A DNA stretch of 64,000 nt from Oscillospiraceae bacterium (GTDB taxonomy: Bacteria; Bacillota; Clostridia; Oscillospirales; Oscillospiraceae), in contig JAFQFA010000024.1 in NCBI GenBank assembly GCA_017398725.1, forward strand, positions 1-64,000. Reading direction: 5' to 3'. The notes beneath the pieces are model-generated. The model saw nothing but the letters and a program-made list of their open reading frames with translations. It made no database searches and had not been told where the DNA came from. The translations under genes and the position numbers were made by a program. The first letter of the stretch is position 1. Every line of letters begins with the position of its first letter. This document shows, piece by piece, positions 1 to 8,720 of this stretch.

Positions 1-58
1 CGAACCGTCGACCTCCAGCGTGACAGGCTGGCGTGCTAACCGACTGCACCACCGGGCC
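1..58 (-). tRNA. tRNA-Asp (GTC), truncated by window edge
   Basis: Read on the minus strand, the sequence starts GGCCCGG, followed by a D-arm, an anticodon arm with 5-bp stem CCAGC/GCTGG and loop CTGTCAC (anticodon GTC), a variable loop, and a T-arm that runs off the left edge. The 3' acceptor strand is missing only because the window ends. It follows tRNA-Val by 5 bases in the same transcript. Confidence 0.93.
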
Positions 59-63
59 AAATA

Positions 64-139
64 TGGTGGGAACAACAGGGCTCGAACCTGTGACCCCATG
101 CTTGTAAGGCATGTGCTCTCCCAGCTGAGCTATGCTCCC
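64..139 (-). tRNA. tRNA-Val (TAC)
   Basis: A complete 76-base cloverleaf on the minus strand: acceptor GGGAGCA pairs with TGTTCCC (one G-T), anticodon loop CTTACAA gives anticodon TAC, the T-loop is TTCGAGC, and the CCA end is encoded. It is the first tRNA of the operon, with tRNA-Asp 5 bases downstream. Confidence 0.96.
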
Positions 140-176
140 CTCGTTCGCAAGGCGGTTGACCCCAGCGACGGGTATC

Positions 177-205
177 ATTATAACTAAGGAAGCATGGTTT
201 GTCAA
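177..205 (-). promoter_or_regulatory. Consensus promoter of the tRNA operon
   Basis: On the minus strand, TTGACA (200-205), 17 bases, TATAAT (177-182): a perfect sigma-A promoter about 40 bases upstream of tRNA-Val. The remaining gap 206-280 up to hslO is T-rich and contains only a weak inverted repeat (223-229 with 239-245); I see no gene there. Confidence 0.9.
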
Positions 206-280
206 GCATTTTTTTCGTTTTTTTGATAAGAATTTTCTTTATCAAATAACCGTTATTTTCCCACCATTTATATGGGTTTT

Positions 281-1159
281 TTAAACCTTTTTCAGAATTT
301 CCTCAATATCCTCCGGTGTGAAGGTATATGTGGTATCGCAAAATTGACATTCCACCGGAAACGCCTTACCTTCATCGGCGATCTGCTGCAGTTCTTTCTT
401 GCCCAAACTGATCAGCGCGGCAGTGACCCGTTCCCGGTCACAATAGCATTTATAGGAAACTTCTGTAGTCTCCAAGAACAAAACGCCCAGATCTCCCATA
501 ACCTGCCCGAGAATATCCTCCGGCGTCAAGCCGGCATCCAGCATTGCTGTTACCGCACCGGCACGACGGATCCCTTCTTCCAGCTTGTCGATGGTCTCCT
601 CGGGGGCACCGGGCAGAAGCTGGATCAGATAGCCACCGGCTACTTTCACACTTAAATCCCGGTCCACCAGCACACCCAAGGCACAGGCGGTGGGGATCTG
701 CTCACTCTGCACAAAGTAGGCGGTGATATCATCGCCGATCTCACCGGACACCAGCGGGATCGAGCCCACATAAGGCTCTTTCATCTGCAGATCACGGATC
801 ACAGTCAAAGTGCCGTTCTTACCCACCGTGCTGCCCACATCCAGTTTACCGGGATGCTTTTCCACCAGCGGCACATTGGGCTCATAAACATAGCCCCGGA
901 CATTACCGGTAGGATCGGAAACGCAGACGATGGATCCGATGGGGCCGTCGCCTTTGAACTGCAAGGTCATGGACCCATTTTCCACCTTCTGCATATTGCC
1001 CATCATGGAAGCAGCTGTCAGCACACGTCCAAAGGCCGCTGTGGCATTGGGCGCTGTTTTATGGATCTGCGCACCCCGGCGCACGATTTCGGTGGAGCGG
1101 ATTGCTACGACCTTCACAAAGCCATCCATGCTCATGCCGCGAACCAAATAGTCACTCAT
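281..1159 (-). CDS. hslO: Hsp33 redox-regulated chaperone
   Basis: Hsp33 is a cytoplasmic holdase that is switched on by oxidation: four cysteines release zinc and form disulfides, after which the protein binds unfolding proteins. The 292-residue length fits the family. The zinc switch is visible near the C-terminus as a CYC motif (YKCYCDRE) followed about 30 residues later by CQFC (VECQFCDTTY). The ATG overlaps the stop of the upstream methyltransferase (ATGA), so the two are translationally coupled and probably ride on ftsZ-region transcription. An oxidation-triggered chaperone fits an anaerobe that meets occasional oxygen. Confidence 0.95.
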   Translation of the reverse strand: MSDYLVRGMSMDGFVKVVAIRSTEIVRRGAQIHKTAPNATAAFGRVLTAASMMGNMQKVENGSMTLQFKGDGPIGSIVCVSDPTGNVRGYVYEPNVPLVEKHPGKLDVGSTVGKNGTLTVIRDLQMKEPYVGSIPLVSGEIGDDITAYFVQSEQIPTACALGVLVDRDLSVKVAGGYLIQLLPGAPEETIDKLEEGIRRAGAVTAMLDAGLTPEDILGQVMGDLGVLFLETTEVSYKCYCDRERVTAALISLGKKELQQIADEGKAFPVECQFCDTTYTFTPEDIEEILKKV

Positions 1160-1905
1160 AGGATTTTTCCCTTTCTCGCTTTAAAATAAATACGCTGGTC
1201 GACACTGTTTGGTTCTTCCAGCCGCCGGTCGCCGTACACCCGGATGGATGTAAAGCCCGCTTCTTTCAAGAACGCCATCAGCTGCTGTTGGGAATAGGCA
1301 TACTCCCGATGTTCCTCCCAGCTGCGGTGCCACCCATTTCCTTGCCTTTGGAACAGGTCCATGCCGTAGGTACAGATATTGGTGGTTTCATCAAATGTGC
1401 CTCGCCAAACGCAGTACACATCCTCATCCTCATCCAAAAACACCTGATTGTCCATAGCACGCAGCTTCTCGGGGGTATTTACATCGAAGATGAAGCATCC
1501 GCCGGGGTTCAGTGACCGGTAGATCTTGGCAATGGCACGGCGGCAATCCTCCGGGTCGGTAATATAGTCCAGACTATCCAGCGCGCATACCGCCAAATCC
1601 ACTCCACGGGGCAGACAAAGCTTTTCTAACCGCTGGCAGGCAAAGGTTATAGGCAATCCCGCATCCATCGCCTTTTGGCTGGCTTGGCAAAGCATGTCCT
1701 CCGACATATCCACGCCGGTAACCTGTAAGCCCATCTGTGCCAGCAGCATTGCCACAGAGCCGGTACCGCAGGCAAGATCTACAGCCGTCCGGGGAGACAA
1801 GTTTTCTTGCTGCAGGATCTGCATATAAAAATCCACCACAGCGGCGTAATCCACATCCCAAGTCAGCCGGTCATAGCTGGAAGCCAAAGCATGGTAAGCA
1901 TCCAT
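1156..1905 (-). CDS. Class I SAM-dependent methyltransferase
   Basis: A 249-residue methyltransferase with a Rossmann SAM-binding motif (VDLACGTGSVAMLLA, about residues 42-56), an acidic loop after strand 2 (VTGVDMSEDML), and a motif IV region (DLAVCALDSLDYI). It resembles the small YqeM-like methyltransferases of Firmicutes. The substrate cannot be told from sequence. It lies downstream of ftsZ behind a hairpin and overlaps hslO by 4 bases, so those two form a unit. The start is supported by GAGGTG upstream of the ATG. Confidence 0.8.
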   Translation of the reverse strand: MDAYHALASSYDRLTWDVDYAAVVDFYMQILQQENLSPRTAVDLACGTGSVAMLLAQMGLQVTGVDMSEDMLCQASQKAMDAGLPITFACQRLEKLCLPRGVDLAVCALDSLDYITDPEDCRRAIAKIYRSLNPGGCFIFDVNTPEKLRAMDNQVFLDEDEDVYCVWRGTFDETTNICTYGMDLFQRQGNGWHRSWEEHREYAYSQQQLMAFLKEAGFTSIRVYGDRRLEEPNSVDQRIYFKARKGKIL

Positions 1906-1917
1906 AAAAGCACCTCA

Positions 1918-1955
1918 CGCAAAAGCATCCCGGACAAGCATTTGTCCGGGATGCT
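1918..1955 (-). terminator. Hairpin terminator behind ftsZ
   Basis: A perfect 14-bp stem (1924-1937 with 1942-1955) and 4-base loop sit 15 bases past the ftsZ stop. On the minus strand it is followed by only four T residues, so it is probably a partial terminator that lets some transcription continue into the methyltransferase and hslO. Confidence 0.75.
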
Positions 1956-1969
1956 GTATCAGCAAATCA

Positions 1970-2998
1970 TCAGCGGTTGAAGATCTTGAAGATATCGTCG
2001 ATCTCGCTGGTATCGGCGGTCTTACCGGTCTTTGCTTCGGGAGCCTGCTCCTTCTGCTCAAAGCCGGTGGCGATAACGGTGACCCGCATCTCATCCTGGA
2101 AAGTATCATCCCAAGTTGCACCGAAGATAATGTTTGCTTCGGGGTTGGCAGCTTCCTGCACGATACCCACAGCGGTCTCTACCTCGTCCAGAGTCAGCTC
2201 GGAAGAACCGGTCACATTGACCAGCACGCCGGTAGCGCCATTGATGGAGGTCTCCAGCAGGGGGCTGGAAACGGCAGTCAGAGCAGCCTGCTCAGCCTTC
2301 TCACGGCCGGAAGCGGTGCTGACACCCATGTGTGCCCGACCGGCATCCTTCATAACAGCGGAAACGTCAGCAAAGTCCAGATTGATGATCACATTGCTGG
2401 CATCGCCCACCAGTTCGGAAATGGAGGTAACAGCCTGCTTCAGCACATCGTCTGCGATGCCGAAAGCGTTGGCAAAGGTGATCTTCTGGTCAGTAACGTA
2501 CTTCAGGCGATCATTGGGAATAATGATCAGGGAGTCGACCTTTTCACCCAGAGCGGCAATGCCTTCCTCAGCCTGACGCATACGATTGGCACCCTCAAAC
2601 TTGAAGGGCTTCGTCACGACGCCAACAGTCAGGATGCCTGCCTCATGGGCAAGATCCGCCACGATGGGAGCAGCGCCGGTGCCGGTACCACCGCCCATAC
2701 CGGCAGTGATGAACACCATATCAGCGCCTTCCAGAACCTTGGCGATCTGAGCGCGGGACTCTTCAGCAGACTTCTGGCCGATTTCCGGCTTGGAACCGGC
2801 ACCCATGCCATTGGTCAGCTTTTCACCGATCTGGACCTTATTCTTACAAACGGACTTATTCAGATCCTGCTTGTCGGTATTGATGACGACAAATTCCACG
2901 CCGTCGACACCCGCACCGATCATGCGGTTGATAACATTATTACCGGCGCCACCCACGCCAATTACCTTAATTTTAACAACGCGTTCCATTTCAGACAT
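1970..2998 (-). CDS. ftsZ: Cell division GTPase FtsZ
   Basis: FtsZ is the tubulin-like GTPase that builds the Z ring at midcell. The 342-residue protein has the N-terminal glycine motif ([13 protein letters not shown]), the tubulin signature [10 protein letters not shown] near residue 103-112, and the synergy-loop region. The C-terminus is short and ends in a conserved-tail-like EIDDIFKIF. It is the last division gene of the dcw cluster but has its own promoter in the 144-base gap before it, as expected for a protein needed in high amount. No ftsA lies beside it, so membrane anchoring must use another protein such as SepF, or an FtsA encoded elsewhere. Confidence 0.98.
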   Translation of the reverse strand: MSEMERVVKIKVIGVGGAGNNVINRMIGAGVDGVEFVVINTDKQDLNKSVCKNKVQIGEKLTNGMGAGSKPEIGQKSAEESRAQIAKVLEGADMVFITAGMGGGTGTGAAPIVADLAHEAGILTVGVVTKPFKFEGANRMRQAEEGIAALGEKVDSLIIIPNDRLKYVTDQKITFANAFGIADDVLKQAVTSISELVGDASNVIINLDFADVSAVMKDAGRAHMGVSTASGREKAEQAALTAVSSPLLETSINGATGVLVNVTGSSELTLDEVETAVGIVQEAANPEANIIFGATWDDTFQDEMRVTVIATGFEQKEQAPEAKTGKTADTSEIDDIFKIFNR

Positions 2999-3067
2999 TT
3001 CTCTTCCTCCTATGTATCGTGCAGGACCGCAAGGCGTATCCTGCCAAATTTACAATGCTTCTTGTAT

Positions 3068-3096
3068 ATTCTACCCCGAAAAACGGATTTGGTCAA
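3068..3096 (-). promoter_or_regulatory. ftsZ promoter
   Basis: Minus strand TTGACC (3091-3096), 17 bases, TAGAAT (3068-3073). It sits about 70 bases upstream of the ftsZ ATG, between ftsQ and ftsZ, so ftsZ can be made independently of the dcw transcript. Confidence 0.8.
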
Positions 3097-3142
3097 TAGA
3101 AATTCTTGTTTTTTCGGGAAAAAATTAACGGTTTTTCCGACC

Positions 3143-4063
3143 TTACGCCGACGGTGTATAAATCACTTCATTTTTCCCGCTTCCGGTATCTACAGTAAAA
3201 CTGATATCCAGCACACCCTTTTGGTAATCACCCATCTGGGAAACAGCAGATTTCATAGAGGCGATCTTAAACGCCAGATCTGTGGAATCTCCCAAAAGTA
3301 CCTGAAAACGAGTGCCGTACCAAAGCTGCAGATCATTCATATTTTGAACATCTATACTGGAAATATTACCGATAATGCCGTTACTCTCCAAAAAACCCAC
3401 TATAGAGATCACCGCAGACAGCCGCTCACTGCCTTTGACAGTGACCGGTGTGGTCTCGCCGTCAGGGTTATCTGTTTCCGGGGCATCCTCCGCCGCTACC
3501 GCCTGTTCACCAACCTGCGGTTCTGCCAAAAGCACGCCGCTTACCTTCGTATAGCGCTCTGCTTCCGCAGCGCTGGTCTTGTCCACGATCCGTCCGTCAG
3601 CGCGCATCAGCCACCACTGGCCGTCCCCAGAAGCAACCGCATATACTACATCCAATTCCTCAACATAAATATGCACCGTATCCGGAAGCTCAATGCGCAC
3701 GCGGACTTTGGAAACATAAGGCAAATTCCGCTCGATCTGATTGCTGATCCGGGCCTCGCTGACCGCCAGCAGGTTTTCCCCATCTTTCAAACCGGAGGCT
3801 TCCCGAATCTGCCAAGGGGTGTATTTTTCCATGCCGGCCACTTCCACATGCTTCACTGTAAAGAACAGGCTCATGCCGAACACCAGCGCCAGCACCACTG
3901 CAACAATACTGATCAAATGCAGTAAAAAACGATTGCGGTTAAAAGGACCCGGCTGGGTATAAACCACATCCGGTCCGGTGCGGGATGCTGCCGGTCGGGA
4001 TGCTGGGCGCCGCCGTGGGGGTCTTTTCTGCCCTGCCGGACGGCTCTTATCTTTGGTACTCAT
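3143..4063 (-). CDS. ftsQ: Division protein FtsQ/DivIB
   Basis: FtsQ/DivIB is a bitopic membrane protein that scaffolds the divisome together with FtsL and FtsB/DivIC. This 306-residue protein has a long basic, proline-rich cytoplasmic head (about residues 1-45, rich in R, K and P), one membrane segment (about 48-70), then a POTRA domain starting at VKHVEVAGM with the motif PWQIREASGL and YVSKVRVRIELPDTVHIYV, followed by the FtsQ domain. It contains an acidic low-complexity insert (about residues 160-190). It lies 4 bases behind murG in the dcw operon. Confidence 0.9.
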   Translation of the reverse strand: MSTKDKSRPAGQKRPPRRRPASRPAASRTGPDVVYTQPGPFNRNRFLLHLISIVAVVLALVFGMSLFFTVKHVEVAGMEKYTPWQIREASGLKDGENLLAVSEARISNQIERNLPYVSKVRVRIELPDTVHIYVEELDVVYAVASGDGQWWLMRADGRIVDKTSAAEAERYTKVSGVLLAEPQVGEQAVAAEDAPETDNPDGETTPVTVKGSERLSAVISIVGFLESNGIIGNISSIDVQNMNDLQLWYGTRFQVLLGDSTDLAFKIASMKSAVSQMGDYQKGVLDISFTVDTGSGKNEVIYTPSA

Positions 4064-4067
4064 ATTT

Positions 4068-5192
4068 TTAGCTCCTTACACACTGCTCGATAATATCGCA
4101 CAGGCGCTGCGCACTGTCGGGTACAGACATTTTCAGCAAAGCCGCAGACATTTGACTGTACCGCTGGGGATCCTCCAACAGCCCTTTGATCTGCGCAAAC
4201 AATTCCTGCGCAGTACAATCCGGCTCCAGCAGCAACACCGCCGCCCCGTTGTCAGAAAGCGCCCGGGCATTTTTCTCCTGATGATTATCTGTTACATTGG
4301 GAGAGGGAATCAGGATACAGGGCGTACCGGAAGCCGCGATCTCATTACAGCTGGATGCACCGGCGCGGCTGATAATCACATCTGCGGCCGCCATCACCGT
4401 TGGCATATTGTATATATACTCCTGCATGGTGATGCCCGCATTTCGGGACAGATCCACGCCTTTGCCTGCCACCTTCTCAGGCATCCACTCCCAGCCGTAG
4501 CTGCCGGTGGCGTGGATATGCTGATAAGGATAACCTGCCGCCTGCTCCAGCGCAAACAAATCTGCAATTGCCTCATTCATGGCCTTTGCGCCAAGGCTAC
4601 CGAAAGCAGACACGATCAAGGGGCGCTGATCCAGCCCAAGCTCTTCCCGGGCATCCTCTTTCCGGGTGAACACAAATTCCTCACGCACAGGCATGCCCAC
4701 CGCCTCCACCTTGGAGGGGTCTTTGTAATACTTCTTACTTTCCGGGAAGCAGACCAGCATCCGGGTAGCCCGGCGAGAAAGCATCCGGGTAGTCAGACCC
4801 GGCATAGCATTGGCCTCATGAACGCAAGTTGGAATTTTCAGCAGGCTGGCGGCAAACAGAGCCGGAAAGCTGGCATAGCCGCCGGTACCCACCACCACAT
4901 CCGCTTTAAACTCCCGGATGATCTTCTTGCAGGCGCCAACCGCTTGCAAAGCATAGGAAATCGCACGCAGATTATGGGTCAAGGCAGAAAAGCCCTTGCC
5001 CCGGGACATGCCGGAGGCGGGAATGGTGAACAGTTCGAATCCCGCTTTGGGAACAAGCTGTTCTTCCATCCGGCCTTTTGCGCCAATGAACAGGATCTTA
5101 CTGTCCGGATGGCGCTCCTTCCAAATATTTGCCACTGCAATGGCCGGGTTGATATGTCCTCCGGTACCGCCGCAGGTAAAGATCACATTCAT
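4068..5192 (-). CDS. murG: Lipid II synthase MurG
   Basis: MurG transfers GlcNAc from UDP-GlcNAc to lipid I on the inner membrane face, making lipid II. The 374-residue GT28 enzyme begins with the diagnostic glycine loop (TCGGTGGHINPAIA), and carries the second family motif GTGGYASFPALFAA and the UDP-GlcNAc-binding region SRAGASSCNEIAASGTP followed by HQEKNA. Its ATG overlaps the ftsW stop (ATGA), a sign of coupled translation. All family landmarks are intact. Confidence 0.97.
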   Translation of the reverse strand: MNVIFTCGGTGGHINPAIAVANIWKERHPDSKILFIGAKGRMEEQLVPKAGFELFTIPASGMSRGKGFSALTHNLRAISYALQAVGACKKIIREFKADVVVGTGGYASFPALFAASLLKIPTCVHEANAMPGLTTRMLSRRATRMLVCFPESKKYYKDPSKVEAVGMPVREEFVFTRKEDAREELGLDQRPLIVSAFGSLGAKAMNEAIADLFALEQAAGYPYQHIHATGSYGWEWMPEKVAGKGVDLSRNAGITMQEYIYNMPTVMAAADVIISRAGASSCNEIAASGTPCILIPSPNVTDNHQEKNARALSDNGAAVLLLEPDCTAQELFAQIKGLLEDPQRYSQMSAALLKMSVPDSAQRLCDIIEQCVRS

Positions 5193-6355
5193 AACAGGTC
5201 CTCCTGTAGTAAAGTTTTATTCCGGTTGCGGGAGATACTTAAAACGATCCCCATCTCTCCCAGATTCACCGCCAGCGCCGTTCCGCCGTAAGAGAAAAAG
5301 GGCAAGGCAATGCCGGTTGAAGGCAGCAAATTGGTCACAACACCAAGGTTAAGAATCGTCTGCACCGCGATGAGTGTGATCAGCCCGGCACACAGAACTG
5401 TGGAAAACCGGTCTGTGCTGCGCAGTGCGATCCAATAGCCCCGCAGAATCAGGCAAGCAAACAGCCCCATGATCAAAAGGCCGCCAACCAGCCCCAACTC
5501 CTCGCAAATGATCGCGAAGATATAATCGTTATACTGAAAAGGCAGGTACAAATATTTCTGCCTGCTTTTGCCCAAGCCCCTGCCAAAAACGCCGCCGGAG
5601 CCGATGGCATACAAAGATTGCAGGATCTGATAACCGGTATCCCCCGGATCCTGCTCCGGATGAAGCCATGCCGTGACACGGTCACCGGCATAACCCATAA
5701 AGCTGATATAGATGATTACAAATATGCCTGCTGCCGCAGCACCTGATAGCAGCCATTTGGTTTTTGTGCCGGCTACGAACATCATCACCACCGCCACCAA
5801 CCCCATAAGCATAATGGCAGACAGATGCTTTTCCAGCGCCAGCGGAACCAAGATCCCCAGCAACGCCCCACCGAAGCCCAAAACGCCGTAGCGAAACAGC
5901 CCTGCATCCGGTCCAAACCCTGTGGTCAGCCGGGCAAACAGCAAGATCATTGTGAATTTGGCGATCTCAGAGGGCTGAAATTGCAGCCCAGCAATGTTGA
6001 TCCACCGCCGGGCGCCGTTCACAGACTGGCCAAACAGCAGCACCGATAAAAGCAGCAAAATACTGACACCGTACAAAGGCCACGCCGCTTTGAGCCAGAA
6101 TCCCGGCGGAATGCGGCTCAAAGCGAACATAGCCGCAAGGCCGATCACTGCGCAGGCACCTTGCTTTTGCAGATACCGGGTAGATACCGTATAGCCGGTA
6201 TCATACTGACTTTGGGCAAAGCTTGCCGAGTAAAGCATGGTAAGACCCACCGCCAGAAGCAGCAGCAGGATTCCAAGAAACAACCCATCTACGCCTGCTC
6301 CGGCTTTTCCGAAACAGCGGTTCTCTTTGGCATACAGAGTTCTCCCTGCTGCCAT
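5189..6355 (-). CDS. ftsW: SEDS peptidoglycan polymerase FtsW/SpoVE
   Basis: A polytopic SEDS-family glycosyltransferase that polymerises lipid II at the septum with its partner class B PBP (here the SpoVD-type protein upstream). The 388-residue protein shows about ten membrane segments and typical SEDS motifs: NGARRWI, GFQPSE-like FQPSEIAKF, the loop with YQ(I)LQSLYAIGSGGVFGRGLG, and the C-terminal LPFFSYGGTALAVNLGEMGI. It could be the vegetative FtsW or the sporulation SpoVE; location in the dcw cluster favours FtsW. No murD lies between it and mraY, although that is the common arrangement. Confidence 0.95.
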   Translation of the reverse strand: MAAGRTLYAKENRCFGKAGAGVDGLFLGILLLLLAVGLTMLYSASFAQSQYDTGYTVSTRYLQKQGACAVIGLAAMFALSRIPPGFWLKAAWPLYGVSILLLLSVLLFGQSVNGARRWINIAGLQFQPSEIAKFTMILLFARLTTGFGPDAGLFRYGVLGFGGALLGILVPLALEKHLSAIMLMGLVAVVMMFVAGTKTKWLLSGAAAAGIFVIIYISFMGYAGDRVTAWLHPEQDPGDTGYQILQSLYAIGSGGVFGRGLGKSRQKYLYLPFQYNDYIFAIICEELGLVGGLLIMGLFACLILRGYWIALRSTDRFSTVLCAGLITLIAVQTILNLGVVTNLLPSTGIALPFFSYGGTALAVNLGEMGIVLSISRNRNKTLLQEDLL

Positions 6356-6367
6356 AAAGCTCCCTTC

Positions 6368-7342
6368 TTAAATCATGCCGCGGATTCCAAACCATGACAC
6401 GACGCACAAAGCGGCGGTCACACCGGCAAACACCAGAACGATCACTTCTTCTTTCCAGCCGCACATTTCAAAATGATGGTGGATCGGTGACATCTTAAAG
6501 ATCCGCTTTCCGTGAGTCAGCTTAAAGTAAGTAACCTGCAAAATCACGGACAGGGTTTCCACAAAGTAAACAAAGCCTACAAGCACCAAGATCAAAGGCA
6601 TATCCAGTGCAAAGGCCAATCCGCAGACGATGCCGCCCAGAAACAAAGATCCGGTATCGCCCATAAACACCTTAGCAGGATGCCAGTTGTAGAACAGGTA
6701 GGCAATCAAGCCGCCGGTCAAGGCAGCAGGCAACAGTGCCAGATCAAAGCGCTCCATTGCCACAGCCGCCGCTGCAAAAAACACCATCACGGGGATCGTC
6801 ACTGTTGCGCACAGGCCGTCCACTCCATCCGTGATGTTGACAGCATTGACCGTGCCCACCATCACAAACATGGCAAAGAAGATATAAACCAGCGGATGAA
6901 TGGCAAAGGACACATTCACAAAAGGAATAAACAGATCACAGCTCAATGCATCCTGCTTGTACAGAAGATACAGATACAGCGCAGACACCGCTGCCTGCAG
7001 CATTGCCTTCTGGGCTGAGGTCAGGCCAAGATTGCGCTTATATTTCAGCTTGAAGAAATCATCCAAGAAGCCGATCAGACCAAAGCAAAGGGCAAGACCA
7101 AGGGTATACAAAGCAGTATAGCTGGTCATGGTGAAAGCATTGACTGTCATACACACAACGGCGGCCAAAATAAACATCAGTCCGCCCATCATGGGAGTAC
7201 CTGCTTTATAGCTATGCCAAGTAGGTCCCACCTCACGAATAGACTGACCGGCCTTTAAGGCCCGCAGCACCGGCAGCAAGATCAAACCAAAAGCGCCGCT
7301 CAGCGCCCCGCCGGCTACCGCCGTGATCAAAATTCTAGTCAT
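6368..7342 (-). CDS. mraY: Phospho-MurNAc-pentapeptide transferase MraY
   Basis: MraY couples UDP-MurNAc-pentapeptide to undecaprenyl phosphate, making lipid I in the inner membrane. The 324-residue protein has about ten membrane helices and the family motifs: the aspartate pair in FLDDFFKL, the NAVNITDGVDGLC motif, the MGDTGSLFLGG loop, and the histidine stretch PIHHHFE near the C-terminus. It sits 18 bases behind murF. The set of conserved catalytic residues looks complete. Confidence 0.97.
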   Translation of the reverse strand: MTRILITAVAGGALSGAFGLILLPVLRALKAGQSIREVGPTWHSYKAGTPMMGGLMFILAAVVCMTVNAFTMTSYTALYTLGLALCFGLIGFLDDFFKLKYKRNLGLTSAQKAMLQAAVSALYLYLLYKQDALSCDLFIPFVNVSFAIHPLVYIFFAMFVMVGTVNAVNITDGVDGLCATVTIPVMVFFAAAAVAMERFDLALLPAALTGGLIAYLFYNWHPAKVFMGDTGSLFLGGIVCGLAFALDMPLILVLVGFVYFVETLSVILQVTYFKLTHGKRIFKMSPIHHHFEMCGWKEEVIVLVFAGVTAALCVVSWFGIRGMI

Positions 7343-7360
7343 TTTCTCTTCCTCCGCAAA

Positions 7361-8719
7361 TTAGAGCTTCTCAAGAAGCTGCTCTAAAATCAGTTCCATC
7401 CGCATACCGCGGCTACCCTTGATCAAAATGGTATCCTCAGGCCGGACCATTTGCTGCAAAATAGACACCAGCTGCTCCCGATCGGTAAACGCCCGGGCCT
7501 TCGTCTCCGGCATGCCGCCGGTAATGCAACCGTTCAAAACCCGAACACTGTTGGGACCGTAGGCAAAGACCAAATCCGCCTTCTGCGCTGCGATTCGGCC
7601 TACTTTGTAATGCTCCGCCTGCGTACACATACCCAGTTCCAGCATATCGCCAAGGACCGCAATGCGGCGACCGGACTTATTGCCCAAAACCGCCAGTGCC
7701 GCAGCCATAGACTCAGGACCTGCATTATAATAATCGCAGATAAAGGTCATCCCTTTCTCTTCCCGGATCTCCTGCCGACCTGCCATTGTATGGAAACCTG
7801 CCAAATTCCGGCAGATCGTCTGCATATCCACGCCCAGTTCCAATCCCACCGCAATGGCAGCCAAGGCATCCGCTACATAATGCGCGCCTTCCAAAGGCAG
7901 TTCCACAAAGGATTCCTGCCCCTGCGCCCGGACGCGGAAGCGAAGCATGCCTTCACTCTGGACCAGATCCTTGCCGACCACCGCGCACTCTGTGTTCCGC
8001 TGGCCGAAATAAACTGTGGGATTCTGAGGCTGTTTATGAAGATTCCAAAGCAGGCTGTCGTCGCCGTTAAGAATCAGTTTCCCTTCCGGCTGCATACCCT
8101 CCAGAATCTCCAGCTTAGCCTGCAAAATGCCTTCCATAGAGCCCAGATGCTCAATGTGCATGGTGCCAATATTGACAATCACACCAATATCCGGCTGACC
8201 GATCTGGCTCAGGTAGGCAATTTCCCGGAAATGGTTCATGCCCATCTCCAATACCGCCACTTGGGTGTCTTCCGGCATAGACAGAATCGACATAGGCATG
8301 CCAATATCATTGTTGTGATTTACCGGCGTTTTGCTGACACGGTATGTAGCACCGAGAACGGTGGCTACCATTTCTTTGGTGGTGCTTTTGCCCACGGAGC
8401 CGGTAATGCCAACCACCTTCATGCCGATACGCTCCCGCTCACCCTTGGCGATTTTCCCCAGCGCCAAGCGTGTATCCGGCACCACGATTGCAGGATAATC
8501 CCCATCGCAATGGGTACACAGCACCGCCGCGGCGCCTTTTTCCAAGGCTGCGGGGATAAAGTCATGACCGTCACGAACACCCTGCAGCGCAATGAACAGC
8601 TGCCCGGGTTCCAGTTTTCTTGTATCGTTGGTGGCGCCCAGAAAGGCAACCTCTTTATATTTGGGATCGATCTGTCCGCCGCACCAGCGGGCAGCCTGCT
8701 CTAGGGTGATTCTACCCAT
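7361..8719 (-). CDS. murF: UDP-MurNAc-tripeptide:D-Ala-D-Ala ligase MurF
   Basis: MurF adds D-Ala-D-Ala to UDP-MurNAc-tripeptide, the last cytoplasmic step of the precursor. The protein has the three Mur-ligase domains: N-terminal substrate-binding domain, central ATPase with the P-loop GITGSVGKSTTKE, the HNNDIGMP motif, and a C-terminal domain with the YNAGPESMAAAL segment. I chose the ATG at 8719 (452 residues): GAGGAG lies 6 bases upstream inside the end of murE, whereas an in-frame ATG 39 bases further up would lie inside murE with no such site. Stop of murE and start of murF are separated by one base. Confidence 0.95.
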   Translation of the reverse strand: MGRITLEQAARWCGGQIDPKYKEVAFLGATNDTRKLEPGQLFIALQGVRDGHDFIPAALEKGAAAVLCTHCDGDYPAIVVPDTRLALGKIAKGERERIGMKVVGITGSVGKSTTKEMVATVLGATYRVSKTPVNHNNDIGMPMSILSMPEDTQVAVLEMGMNHFREIAYLSQIGQPDIGVIVNIGTMHIEHLGSMEGILQAKLEILEGMQPEGKLILNGDDSLLWNLHKQPQNPTVYFGQRNTECAVVGKDLVQSEGMLRFRVRAQGQESFVELPLEGAHYVADALAAIAVGLELGVDMQTICRNLAGFHTMAGRQEIREEKGMTFICDYYNAGPESMAAALAVLGNKSGRRIAVLGDMLELGMCTQAEHYKVGRIAAQKADLVFAYGPNSVRVLNGCITGGMPETKARAFTDREQLVSILQQMVRPEDTILIKGSRGMRMELILEQLLEKL

Positions 8720-8720
8720 G